Notes under the pieces: generated by a model
Seen by the model: only the letters and a program-made list of their open reading frames with translations
What the model was told of the DNA's origin: nothing
Database searches by the model: none
Translations under genes and position numbers: made by a program
NCBI GenBank assembly: GCA_021779335.1
Contig: JAJYAW010000158.1
Location: 1-6,753 of the forward strand
Origin: Myxococcales bacterium
Lineage (GTDB): Bacteria; Myxococcota; Myxococcia; Myxococcales; Anaeromyxobacteraceae
Length of the DNA: 6,753 bases
Reading direction: 5' to 3'
In this document: positions 1 to 5,750 of the stretch, one piece after another
How the letters are laid out: each line of letters opens with the position of its first letter
How positions within the stretch are numbered: the stretch's first letter is position 1

Positions 1-592
1 GGCGGCGAGCGATACCACGGACGACGGCGGCGCGGCCGCGGTGGAGCGGCCCCTCGTCGAGGTCGACCTCCTCCTCGACGAGCGGGTCCCACTCCAGCCC
101 GGCGAAGTCCTGGCGCAGCAGGCCCGCGTCGTAGAGCAGCTCCCGCTGCCGCGGCCCGCCGCTCGCGAGGGCGAGCTGGGCGGGCGTGAAGGCCTCGAGG
201 ACGAGCAGCCCGCCGGGCGCCAGGGCGGCGGCCGCCCGGGCGTGGACCAGGGCCCGGAGGGGCGGCGGCAGGTGGACGAAGATCAGCGCGACCGCGTCGT
301 AGGCGCCCGGCGCGGGCAGGTGGTCGGCGAGGTCGGCGACCGTGGCGGCGATGGTGACGCCCCGCTGCGCCGCCAGCCGCCGGGCCTTCTCCAGGCCGAC
401 GGCCGAGCCGTCCACCGCCTCCACGGCGAAGCCGCGGCCGGCCAGCCAGACGGCGTTGCGCCCCTCGCCCTCGCCCAGGCAGAGCACGCGCCCCCCCGGC
501 GCGAGCCGGCCGGCCTGGGCCGCCAGCCAGCGGTTCGGCGCGGTGCCGTACTGGTAGACCTCCCCGGCGAACCGCTCGTCCCACTGGCTCAT
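1..592 (-). CDS. Class I SAM-dependent methyltransferase (TehB-like), 3' end cut by window edge
   Basis: Cytosolic methyl transfer from S-adenosylmethionine is predicted; the substrate cannot be read from sequence. The 197 visible residues begin MSQWDERFAG and a YGTAPN segment, an N-terminus common in TehB-like/Methyltransf_25 proteins. Motif I is VLCLGEGEGRNA (residues 36-47), followed by an acidic loop VDGS (60-63) that would contact SAM ribose, a YDAV strand (98-101), and LAPGGLLVLE (124-133). The last visible residues (GRAAVVRGIARR) resemble the family's usual C-terminus, so probably only a few codons are missing. The start ATG overlaps the TGA of the DUF5714 gene by four bases (589-592), implying translational coupling as the third gene of the radical SAM operon. 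Substrate could be a peptide, a thiol or a small metabolite. Class assignment is firm; role is open. Confidence 0.9.
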   Translation of the reverse strand, partial: MSQWDERFAGEVYQYGTAPNRWLAAQAGRLAPGGRVLCLGEGEGRNAVWLAGRGFAVEAVDGSAVGLEKARRLAAQRGVTIAATVADLADHLPAPGAYDAVALIFVHLPPPLRALVHARAAAALAPGGLLVLEAFTPAQLALASGGPRQRELLYDAGLLRQDFAGLEWDPLVEEEVDLDEGPLHRGRAAVVRGIARR

Positions 593-1356
593 GCGCGGGC
601 CCCCGGTCCGCCCGGGGGCGCCGCGGCCCGGCGCGCCGGGTGGAAGGGGCAGGCCGCGTCGAGGCACTCGGCGTTCCGGCCGCTCCACTCGCAGGCCGGG
701 CCGCGCCCGTCCAGGCGCACGCCCAGCTTCTCCCGGGCGAAGCGGATCCCGGAGAGCAGGGCGAGCCAGGTCGTCCGCTTGCAGCAGCGCGGGCCGCCCA
801 GCGCCCCGATGACGGTGAGCGCCTGCGCCGTGGCGCCGTTGGCCAGGCCCCAGGTCTCCCGGGCCAGCGGCGTGGCGCCGGTGGCCAGGGAGGCGAAGAT
901 GCCGACGCCCACCCCGGCCCCGCAGGCGCCCTGGAAGCCGCAGGACCCGCCCGGCACCGCGTCGGCGCGCCGGCGCGCCTCGGCGAGCAGCCGCGGCTTG
1001 GCCGCCTCGTCGCCGCGGGCGTTGCAGAGGGCGGCCAGCAGCGCCGCCGGCACCAGGAAGTGGTGCTCCGGCCCGTGGAGCTTGAGGCTGGGGAGGCGCA
1101 TCAGCCCGGTCGCCAGCGCCACCGGATCCGTGGAGGCGCTGGCCAGGCAGGCGCGCTCGATGACGTCCTTGGCCGGGGCGCCGTGGCACTCGTCGCAGAC
1201 GAAGTGGCCGCCGCCGCAGCGGACCGGGCTCTGGCCCTCCTGGCCGCAGAGGGTGCAGCGCACCGGCTCGGCCGCGGCGCGGTACTCGAGCGCGGCGCCG
1301 CAGACCAGGCAGCCCTGGTGGTGGGCGGCCGGCGGGGAGGCGGGCCGGGCGCTCAT
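589..1356 (-). CDS. DUF5714 family cysteine-rich protein
   Basis: A 255-aa protein with 16 cysteines and no known function. The N-terminal part has paired cysteines at 16/19, 34/37 and 54/57 plus C47, resembling zinc ribbons or a Fe-S/zinc site. The central and C-terminal part carries the pattern I recognise from the DUF5714 family: SLKLHGPEHHFLVP (90-103), SCGFQGACGAGVGVGIF (138-154), and GGPRCCKR (187-194). More cysteines lie at 222, 231 and 236 near the tail. It has no signal peptide or membrane helix, so it is probably cytosolic. Its start ATG overlaps the stop of the radical SAM gene, and its own stop overlaps the methyltransferase start, both as ATGA. From memory, DUF5714 also occurs next to or fused with methyltransferases; this was not checked here. 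It could be a metal-cofactor enzyme, or the substrate or scaffold of the radical SAM enzyme. Confidence 0.88.
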   Translation of the reverse strand: MSARPASPPAAHHQGCLVCGAALEYRAAAEPVRCTLCGQEGQSPVRCGGGHFVCDECHGAPAKDVIERACLASASTDPVALATGLMRLPSLKLHGPEHHFLVPAALLAALCNARGDEAAKPRLLAEARRRADAVPGGSCGFQGACGAGVGVGIFASLATGATPLARETWGLANGATAQALTVIGALGGPRCCKRTTWLALLSGIRFAREKLGVRLDGRGPACEWSGRNAECLDAACPFHPARRAAAPPGGPGARA

Positions 1357-2699
1357 GCACCCAGCCCGTAGAACCGCGCGCCCAGGCCGTAGAGCTCGCG
1401 CACCGGCCGGCAGTCGGTCTCCATCGTCTGGCCGGTGCGGCTCCAGGCCACGGCCGCGCAGCCCCCGCCGCAGGCCGGGGCGAGGGCGCAGCCCTGGCAG
1501 CCCGCCACGGTCAGCGTGGAGCGCCCGCTCCACTGGGCGATGGCCGCCTCGTCGCGCGTCACCTCGGGGAAGAAGGTCCCGAGCCGGTGGCTGGCGTGGC
1601 CCACGGTGGCGGTGCAGCCGTAGACGCTGCCGTCCGGGCCGAAGGCCCACTCGGTCTTGGCGGCCGGGCAGGCGTCGAAGTTGGGGGCCGGCAGCTCGCC
1701 GGTCTCGGCGAGGTGGCCGATGCCGTGGAAGCGCGGCCGGTGGAAGCGGCGCAGCACCGGGTGGGCCTCGGCCAGGCGCACGTACTCCGCCCAGAGCTCG
1801 ACCCGGTCGAAGAGGGCGCCCCGGTCCTGGCGGCTGGCGCAGCCGAAGAGCTCGTAGTTGCGGCCGACCTGGGTCTTGAACCTCGAGGCGGGCAGGTCCA
1901 GCCAGCCGCGCCCGGCGGCGAACTCCGCCAGCTCCGGGAGGGCGGGCAGGTTGTCGCGATCGGCGACGACGCGCAGGTTGACCGGGACGCCGGCCGCGAC
2001 CAGGCCGTCGACGCCGGCCACGATCTGGTCGAAGGTCCCCCGCCCGCCGGCGTGCGGGCGGCGCCGGTCGTGCAGCGCCCGCGGCCCGTCCAGCGTGACC
2101 TGCACCTCCTTGACCGGCCCGGCGGAGAGCGCCGGCAGGAAGGCCTGGAGGTCGTGGCCGTTGGTGACCGCCGCCACCTGCAGGCCGAGCCGGCGCGCGC
2201 CGGCCAGGAAGCGGCCGATCCGGTCGTGGTGGGCCGGCGTGTCGCGCAGCGGCTCGCCGCCGAAGAGGGTGACGTAGGGCTTCAGGGGGCCGCCCAGGTG
2301 GTGCCGCTCCACGTAGGCGAAGAAGGCGTCGACGGCCGCGGGCGCCATGAGGCCGCCGGCCGAGGGGTCGAAGAGCTCCTGGTAGCAGTAGGTGCAGGCC
2401 AGGTTGCAGCCGAAGCTCGGCACCACGATGAGCTGGGTCGGGGTCTTGGCCGCCTCGGAGCGCCACTCGGCCCGGGCGCCCTCCAGCAGCGCCTGGTCCG
2501 CGGCGGCGTCGTCGACCACGAACCCGGCGGCCCGCAGCGTGGCCTCGTCGAGGGCGGCCGGGAGGGCGCCGGGGAGGGCGCGCAGCGCCTCGGCGGCGGG
2601 GCGCTCCAGCAGCGCGGCCTGGCCGGAGAGCGGCTGGACCAGCAGGACCTCCTCCCGGTCCGGGACGTCGGCGAGGATGGCGTGACGCGACAGCTGCAT
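1353..2699 (-). CDS. Radical SAM/SPASM domain protein (peptide maturase-like)
   Basis: A 448-aa enzyme predicted to cleave SAM reductively at a [4Fe-4S] cluster and carry out radical chemistry, typically on a peptide or protein. The cluster motif CX3CX2C is C98-C102-C105 (CNLACTYC), followed by a GGEP SAM-binding loop at 147-150 and VTLDGP (201-206). The SPASM domain matches the anSME-type pattern: C344-x12-G-x4-C362, then C401-x2-C404-x5-C410-x3-C414, then C430, enough ligands for two auxiliary clusters. Residues 1-85 form an N-terminal extension without a clear PqqD/RRE fold. The start ATG is preceded by GGAG six bases upstream and is the first gene of a three-gene coupled run. Candidate roles are RiPP-like peptide modification, sulfatase-type formylglycine maturation, or modification of the downstream Cys-rich DUF5714 protein. 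No sulfatase and no precursor peptide are visible here. Confidence 0.93.
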   Translation of the reverse strand: MQLSRHAILADVPDREEVLLVQPLSGQAALLERPAAEALRALPGALPAALDEATLRAAGFVVDDAAADQALLEGARAEWRSEAAKTPTQLIVVPSFGCNLACTYCYQELFDPSAGGLMAPAAVDAFFAYVERHHLGGPLKPYVTLFGGEPLRDTPAHHDRIGRFLAGARRLGLQVAAVTNGHDLQAFLPALSAGPVKEVQVTLDGPRALHDRRRPHAGGRGTFDQIVAGVDGLVAAGVPVNLRVVADRDNLPALPELAEFAAGRGWLDLPASRFKTQVGRNYELFGCASRQDRGALFDRVELWAEYVRLAEAHPVLRRFHRPRFHGIGHLAETGELPAPNFDACPAAKTEWAFGPDGSVYGCTATVGHASHRLGTFFPEVTRDEAAIAQWSGRSTLTVAGCQGCALAPACGGGCAAVAWSRTGQTMETDCRPVRELYGLGARFYGLGA

Positions 2700-2702
2700 C
2701 GT

Positions 2703-2813
2703 GGGCTCCAGGGGGTGTTTGGGGCCGGCGGTCCGTCGGACGCCCGTTCCCCGGTCGCGAGGTTGGAGCCCGGGCTGGGCCCCCCGGTTCAGTATCGCCC
2801 GGATGGAGCCCGG
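2703..2813. repeat. Repeated TGGAGCCC element in the divergent intergenic region
   Basis: The 10-mer TGGAGCCCGG occurs at 2764-2773 and again at 2804-2813, exactly 40 bases apart (about four helical turns). Its 8-base core TGGAGCCC occurs a third time in inverted orientation at 2703-2710, where it also supplies the ribosome-binding GGAG of the radical SAM gene. The 164-base spacer between the divergent starts (2700-2863) must hold promoters for both directions, but I cannot place convincing -35/-10 boxes. The copies could be operators for a shared regulator, or chance in a GC-rich sequence. Confidence 0.3.
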
Positions 2814-2863
2814 ACGAACCAGCCGCGCGGCGCCCGGCTCCCACGGAAAAAGGGGTGCAGACC

Positions 2864-3145
2864 ATGAGCGACGACGTGACCCAGGACGAGCAGCCCACCC
2901 CCGCGCCGGGCGCGGCGCGCGGCGGCCTGAGCGGCTGGCTGCGGGGCGGGGGCTGGCGGGCCGTGGCCGGCGCGGTGGTCGGCGCCGCGGGGCTGTCCGC
3001 CTACTCCTACTTCATCGGGTGCCGCACCGGGACCTGCGTGCTCACCGCCAACGTCCAGACCGCGAGCCTCTTCGGCGCGCTCATCGGGCTGGTCCTCGGG
3101 TGGCCGACGCCGCCGAGGCCGCAGAAGGTGCGGGTCCGGCGCTGA
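2864..3145 (+). CDS. DUF6132-type small membrane protein
   Basis: A 93-aa protein with two predicted transmembrane helices (about residues 32-51 and 67-80). Between them lies the hallmark YSYFIGCRTGTC (47-58), followed by a Gly-rich second helix LFGALIGLVLGW. I recognise this as DUF6132, whose members usually read GCxxGTCPITSNP; here the stretch after the second cysteine is VLTANVQTAS. The two cysteines (C53, C58; CX4C) would sit at the membrane surface and could form a disulfide or bind metal. The N-terminus (1-25) is hydrophilic and Pro/Ala-rich, and the C-terminus is Arg-rich, which favours a cytoplasmic tail. Start ATG was chosen because AGGGG lies eight bases upstream; an in-frame GTG at 2855 is an alternative. 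It is first in a two-gene run with the ZAS protein. Function unknown; inner membrane location inferred. Confidence 0.82.
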   Translation: MSDDVTQDEQPTPAPGAARGGLSGWLRGGGWRAVAGAVVGAAGLSAYSYFIGCRTGTCVLTANVQTASLFGALIGLVLGWPTPPRPQKVRVRR

Positions 3146-3176
3146 GGCCGCGCCCGTCGACGGGAGGGAGGTCGAG

Positions 3177-3401
3177 ATGCCCGACGCGACGCTCCAGCGG
3201 TGCACCTGCCAGGAGGCGGGCGACCGCCTCTCCGAGTACCTCGACGACGAGCTCGGGGCCGCGGACCGGGCCCGGGTGGACCTCCACCTGACGGCCTGTC
3301 CCCGCTGCGCCGCGCTGGCGCTGGACCTGGCCCGGACCATCCGCGCCATCCACCGCATGGCCGGGTGGGTCGGCGGCCGCCCGGCCTGCCGCCACCGCTG
3401 A
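3177..3401 (+). CDS. Free-standing ZAS/zf-HC2 zinc-binding anti-sigma-like protein
   Basis: A 74-aa soluble protein made almost wholly of a zf-HC2 (ZAS) domain. Likely zinc ligands are C11, H37, C41 and C44, giving C-x25-H-x3-C-x2-C (HLTACPRC at 37-44), the classic anti-sigma Hx3Cx2C core. An acidic helix LSEYLDDEL (18-26) fits the usual first helix. No transmembrane segment follows, unlike membrane-bound anti-sigmas such as RsiW, so it would act in the cytosol. Extra cysteines C9 and C71 are present. A strong ribosome-binding site (GGGAGG) precedes the ATG. It lies 31 bases after the DUF6132 gene, probably cotranscribed, and converges on an ECF sigma factor carrying the same domain. It may bind that sigma factor or another one; partner specificity is inference. 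Confidence 0.85.
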   Translation: MPDATLQRCTCQEAGDRLSEYLDDELGAADRARVDLHLTACPRCAALALDLARTIRAIHRMAGWVGGRPACRHR

Positions 3402-3421
3402 GCGGCGCCGCGCCCGCTCAG
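3398..3421. terminator. Bidirectional hairpin spanning two convergent stop codons
   Basis: CTGAGCGG (3398-3405) and CCGCTCAG (3414-3421) form a perfect 8-bp stem around an 8-base loop. The TGA of the plus-strand ZAS gene (3399-3401) and the TGA of the minus-strand sigma gene (3418-3420) lie in opposite arms. The position between convergent genes fits a shared terminator, but neither side has a clear T-run, so activity is inferred from structure and place only. Confidence 0.5.
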
Positions 3422-4251
3422 GCGCGGGCGTCGAGGAAGCTCTGCAGCGCCAGCCGGACCGACCGCTCCACGGCGGGCGGGACCGGCGCCTCCCCGGCCC
3501 GCTTGCAGAGCGAGAGGGTGGAGCGCAGGGAGTCGCAGCGCCCGCGGCAGGTGGGGCAGCCCTCGAGGTGCTTCTCCAGGTCGGCGCAGGCGCTGCCGTC
3601 GATCTCCCCCTCCAGCCTCCGGGAGAAGAGCTCGACCACGTCGCGGCAGCCGGCGCCGGGCGCGCTGGCCGCGTCGGCCTGCCCCAGGGCCGGCGCGACG
3701 CGCTCTCGGACCGCCACCCGCGCGCGGTGCAGGCGGCTCTTCACCGCCTCGATGGTGAGCCCCATGACCTCGGCCACCTCGGGGGCCGACAGCCCCTCGA
3801 CGTCGCGCAGGACCAGGACCTCCCGGTACATGGGCTCCAGCGCGGCGATGGCCTCGTCGAGCACCGACTTCACCTGGCGGCCCGCCACGTCCTCCTCCGG
3901 GCCGCGGTCGGGGTGGGGCAGCCCGGCCACCTGCTCCGCCTCGTCGTCGAGCGAGAGGACGTGGGCGGGGGCGAACTTGCTGGTGCGCCGCTTCTTGATG
4001 CAGAAGCTGCGGGCGATGGTGTAGAGCCACGTCGAGACGGAGGAGGCGCCGCGGAACTCCGGCAGCGTCCGCGCCGCGGCGATGAGGGTCTCCTGGACGA
4101 CGTCCTGCGCGTCCTCGGTGTCGCGGCACATCTTCATGCCGAAGCTGAAGATGCGCCCCTGGTGGGCGGCGAGGAGCCGCTCCAGGGCCTGGCGGTCACC
4201 CGTCTTGGCGGCCTCGACGAGCTGGCGATCTCCCTCTGGCATGGGCGCCAT
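3418..4251 (-). CDS. ECF sigma factor with fused C-terminal ZAS zinc-binding domain
   Basis: A 277-aa ECF-type RNA polymerase sigma factor. Sigma region 2 covers about residues 22-90, with DAQDVVQETLIAA (47-59), then FRGASSVSTWLYTIAR (66-81) for -10 recognition. Region 4 covers about 130-185, with the helix-turn-helix LSAPEVAEVMGLTIEAVKSR (154-173). Beyond the usual ECF end (about 190 aa) there is a Pro/Ala linker and a zf-HC2 domain with C202, H228, C232 and C235 (C-x25-H-x3-C-x2-C), plus C239. This suggests a sigma factor with a built-in zinc or thiol sensor, comparable in idea to the Cys-rich C-terminus of the ECF44 CorE protein of Myxococcus but with a different motif. The start was taken as the ATG at 4251; a second ATG at 4242 is possible. 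Neither has a good Shine-Dalgarno, so a leaderless or weakly translated message is possible. Confidence 0.88.
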   Translation of the reverse strand: MAPMPEGDRQLVEAAKTGDRQALERLLAAHQGRIFSFGMKMCRDTEDAQDVVQETLIAAARTLPEFRGASSVSTWLYTIARSFCIKKRRTSKFAPAHVLSLDDEAEQVAGLPHPDRGPEEDVAGRQVKSVLDEAIAALEPMYREVLVLRDVEGLSAPEVAEVMGLTIEAVKSRLHRARVAVRERVAPALGQADAASAPGAGCRDVVELFSRRLEGEIDGSACADLEKHLEGCPTCRGRCDSLRSTLSLCKRAGEAPVPPAVERSVRLALQSFLDARA

Positions 4252-4295
4252 GACTAACCGACGACGGCCCGGCGCACAAGCCAAGTCGAAGAGGA

Positions 4296-4323
4296 CGCGC
4301 CCGGGGGCCCGCGCCCGGGGGCC
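4296..4323. repeat. Tandem 14-bp GC repeat after trxB
   Basis: The 14-mer CGCGCCCGGGGGCC occurs twice back to back (4296-4309, 4310-4323) between the trxB stop and the sigma gene. Each unit contains the self-complementary CCCGGG, so the transcript can fold into a GC-rich hairpin with a small bulge. It may act as the terminator of the thioredoxin operon. There is only a weak pyrimidine tract (TCCTCTTC) after it on the minus strand, so this is uncertain. Confidence 0.35.
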
Positions 4324-4325
4324 GG

Positions 4326-5291
4326 CTAGGCGACCGGCGCCACCGCCGGCGCGGGGGCCGGGCGGGCGTGCTGCTTGACGAACTTCTGGGCGGCCAGGGA
4401 GGCGATGGTGCCGTCGGCCACGGCGGTGGTGATCTGCCGGAAGAGCTTGGACCGGAGGTCGCCGGCCACGAACAGGCCGGGCACCGGGGTGGACATGTCC
4501 TCGCCGGTCTCCACGTACCCCCACTTGTTGAGGGGGACGATCCCCTTCACCAGGTCGGTGCGCGGCACGTAGCCGATGAAGACGAAGACGCCGTCGGTGG
4601 CGAGCTCGGTCGTCACCTTGGTCTTGACGTTCTCGATGGTGAGCCGCTCCAGCCCCTTGTCGCCGGAGAAGGCGCGCGGCTCCGAGTCCCAGATCACCTT
4701 GATCTTGGGGTTCGAGCGGGCCTCCTCGGCGGTGGCCGCCTCCGCCTGGAAGTGGTCGAACTGGTGGATGATGGTGACGCTCCGCGCGAACTGGGTGAGG
4801 AAGAGCGACTCCTCCACCGCGGAGTTGCCGCCGCCGATGACGTGGATGTCCTTGCCCTCGAAGTAGGCGCCGTCGCAGGTGGCGCAGTAGCTGATGCCGC
4901 GCCCCTTGAACTTGGACTCGCCCGGCACGCCGAGGTCGCGGGGCTTGGCGCCGGTGGCCACGACGACGGCCGGGGCCTCCACCGTCTCCTCCTCGTCCAG
5001 CTCGAAGGACTTCACCGGGCCGGTCAGGTCGTGCCTGGTGATCTCGACGGCCCGCCGGATGGTGGCCCCGAAGCGCTCCGCCTGCGTGGAGAAGGCCTTG
5101 GCGAGGTCGGTGCCCTTGATGTCCTCCGGGAAGCCCGGGTAGTTGGAGACCTTGTGGGTGGTCTTCACCTGGCCGCCCGGCACGCTCTCGTCGAGCACCA
5201 GGGTCTTCAGGCGGGCGCGGGCCGCGTAGATGGCGGCCGAGAGGCCGGCCGGGCCGGCGCCGACGATGATGAGGTCGTAGCGGGTGGTCAT
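4326..5291 (-). CDS. trxB: Thioredoxin reductase-like FAD flavoprotein
   Basis: A 321-aa low-molecular-weight thioredoxin reductase that would reduce thioredoxin through FAD and a redox disulfide. The FAD-binding GAGPAG is at residues 11-16. The redox pair is C136-A-T-C139-D. The second nucleotide fold has GGGNSAVEE (153-161), and the FAD-contacting GLFVAGD is at 272-278. Length is normal for the family, plus an Ala/Pro tail (about 311-321). The NADPH-phosphate motif, HRRxxFRA in E. coli, reads HQFDHFQA here (176-183). All three arginines are gone, so the electron donor may be NADH or something else. The ATG at 5291 has GAGGAGAGGG upstream and leads straight into the beta strand YDLIIVGAG; an upstream extension would overlap trxA. 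The gene lies 13 bases after trxA, clearly the same operon. Confidence 0.95.
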   Translation of the reverse strand: MTTRYDLIIVGAGPAGLSAAIYAARARLKTLVLDESVPGGQVKTTHKVSNYPGFPEDIKGTDLAKAFSTQAERFGATIRRAVEITRHDLTGPVKSFELDEEETVEAPAVVVATGAKPRDLGVPGESKFKGRGISYCATCDGAYFEGKDIHVIGGGNSAVEESLFLTQFARSVTIIHQFDHFQAEAATAEEARSNPKIKVIWDSEPRAFSGDKGLERLTIENVKTKVTTELATDGVFVFIGYVPRTDLVKGIVPLNKWGYVETGEDMSTPVPGLFVAGDLRSKLFRQITTAVADGTIASLAAQKFVKQHARPAPAPAVAPVA

Positions 5292-5304
5292 GGTGTCCCT
5301 CTCC

Positions 5305-5643
5305 TCAGGCGAGCAGCGCCTCGACCTGGGCCTTGATGGCGGTGCGCTTGATGTCCTCGCCGCCCAGCCGCTCACCCTGCTCGTGGCCGGCGCGGTCGAA
5401 GAAGACGAGGGTGGGGCTGCCGGTGACGCCCAGCTGCTGCGCCAGGTCGCGGTTGCCCTGCCGGTAGATCTTGAGGAAGCGGGCCTTGCCGGCGTACTGC
5501 TCGGCCACCGCCTCGAACTTGGGGGCGAGCGCCTCGCAGGGCGGGCACTCGGTGGAGAAGAAGTCGAGCACCACCGGGACGCCGGCGGCGAGGACCTCCT
5601 GCTGGTAGTCGCCCGCGCTGATTTCCTTGACGAACTGGCTCAT
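5305..5643 (-). CDS. trxA: Thioredoxin with atypical ECPPC active site
   Basis: A 112-aa cytosolic thioredoxin-fold protein that would reduce protein disulfides using electrons from the adjacent reductase. The fold order is intact: VVLDFFS strand (24-30), active site C33-P-P-C36, and the cis-proline loop TGSPTLVFF with P77, then a C-terminal helix. The usual W-C-G-P-C is changed to E-C-P-P-C. The Trp before the first cysteine is a Glu and the Gly is a Pro, which should shift redox potential and partner choice. No signal peptide is present. The start ATG at 5643 has GGAG five bases upstream, and the residues MSQFVKEIS match a normal thioredoxin beginning; a longer frame upstream is not thioredoxin-like. 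Pairing with trxB 13 bases downstream suggests a dedicated reductase-thioredoxin pair. Confidence 0.93.
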   Translation of the reverse strand: MSQFVKEISAGDYQQEVLAAGVPVVLDFFSTECPPCEALAPKFEAVAEQYAGKARFLKIYRQGNRDLAQQLGVTGSPTLVFFDRAGHEQGERLGGEDIKRTAIKAQVEALLA

Positions 5644-5660
5644 GGTCGCTCCGGAGAAAA

Positions 5661-5744
5661 GGGCTCCCGCCCGGGCTCGACGCCCGGCCTGGCCGCGGGA
5701 GGTTGGGGGCCTCGAAGAGGGCGGGAGCCCCGGAGGGCTCCCGC
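5661..5744 (-). promoter_or_regulatory. Attenuator-like leader with two mutually exclusive hairpins before trxA
   Basis: Read on the minus strand after the 33-aa peptide stop, three arms occur: arm 1 GCGGGAGCCC (5744-5735), arm 2 GGGCTCCCGC (5730-5721), and arm 3 GCGGGAGCCC (5670-5661). Arm 1 with arm 2 makes a perfect 10-bp hairpin with a 4-base loop. Arm 2 with arm 3 can pair over 12 bp (5719-5730 with 5661-5672) and is followed directly by TTTTC, as in an intrinsic terminator. Arm 1 starts six bases after the peptide stop codon, where a terminating ribosome would mask it. The geometry is seen directly; the attenuation function is inference. Confidence 0.45.
5721..5744 (-). terminator. 10-bp perfect hairpin after the Cys-rich peptide gene
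   Basis: GCGGGAGCCC and GGGCTCCCGC flank a 4-base loop six bases after the TGA of the 33-aa peptide. The following minus-strand bases are CCTCTTCGAGG, with no T-run, so it may slow rather than stop transcription, protect the upstream message's 3' end, or serve as the alternative fold described for the trxA leader. Confidence 0.45.
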
Positions 5745-5750
5745 GGTGCT

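Noticed and set aside
41..1879. A 612-aa open frame on the plus strand
   Set aside because: It lies antisense to three well-supported genes, is Arg/Pro/Gly/Ala-rich without any domain, and is the expected by-product of GC-rich codon bias.
2700..2863. Search for a RiPP precursor peptide beside the radical SAM enzyme
   Set aside because: No short frame with a ribosome-binding site and a repeated or Cys-rich core was found in the divergent spacer.
589..2898. A 769-aa minus-strand frame that could suggest a fusion with DUF5714
   Set aside because: Only its last third is DUF5714. The rest is out of frame with the clear radical SAM protein and is low-complexity Arg/Pro/Gly, so DUF5714 starts at its own ATG in the ATGA overlap.
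2789..4129. A 446-aa minus-strand frame overlapping the plus-strand DUF6132 and ZAS genes
   Set aside because: It reads as low-complexity Ala/Arg/Gly sequence in the wrong frame of the sigma factor and antisense to two genes with strong family motifs.
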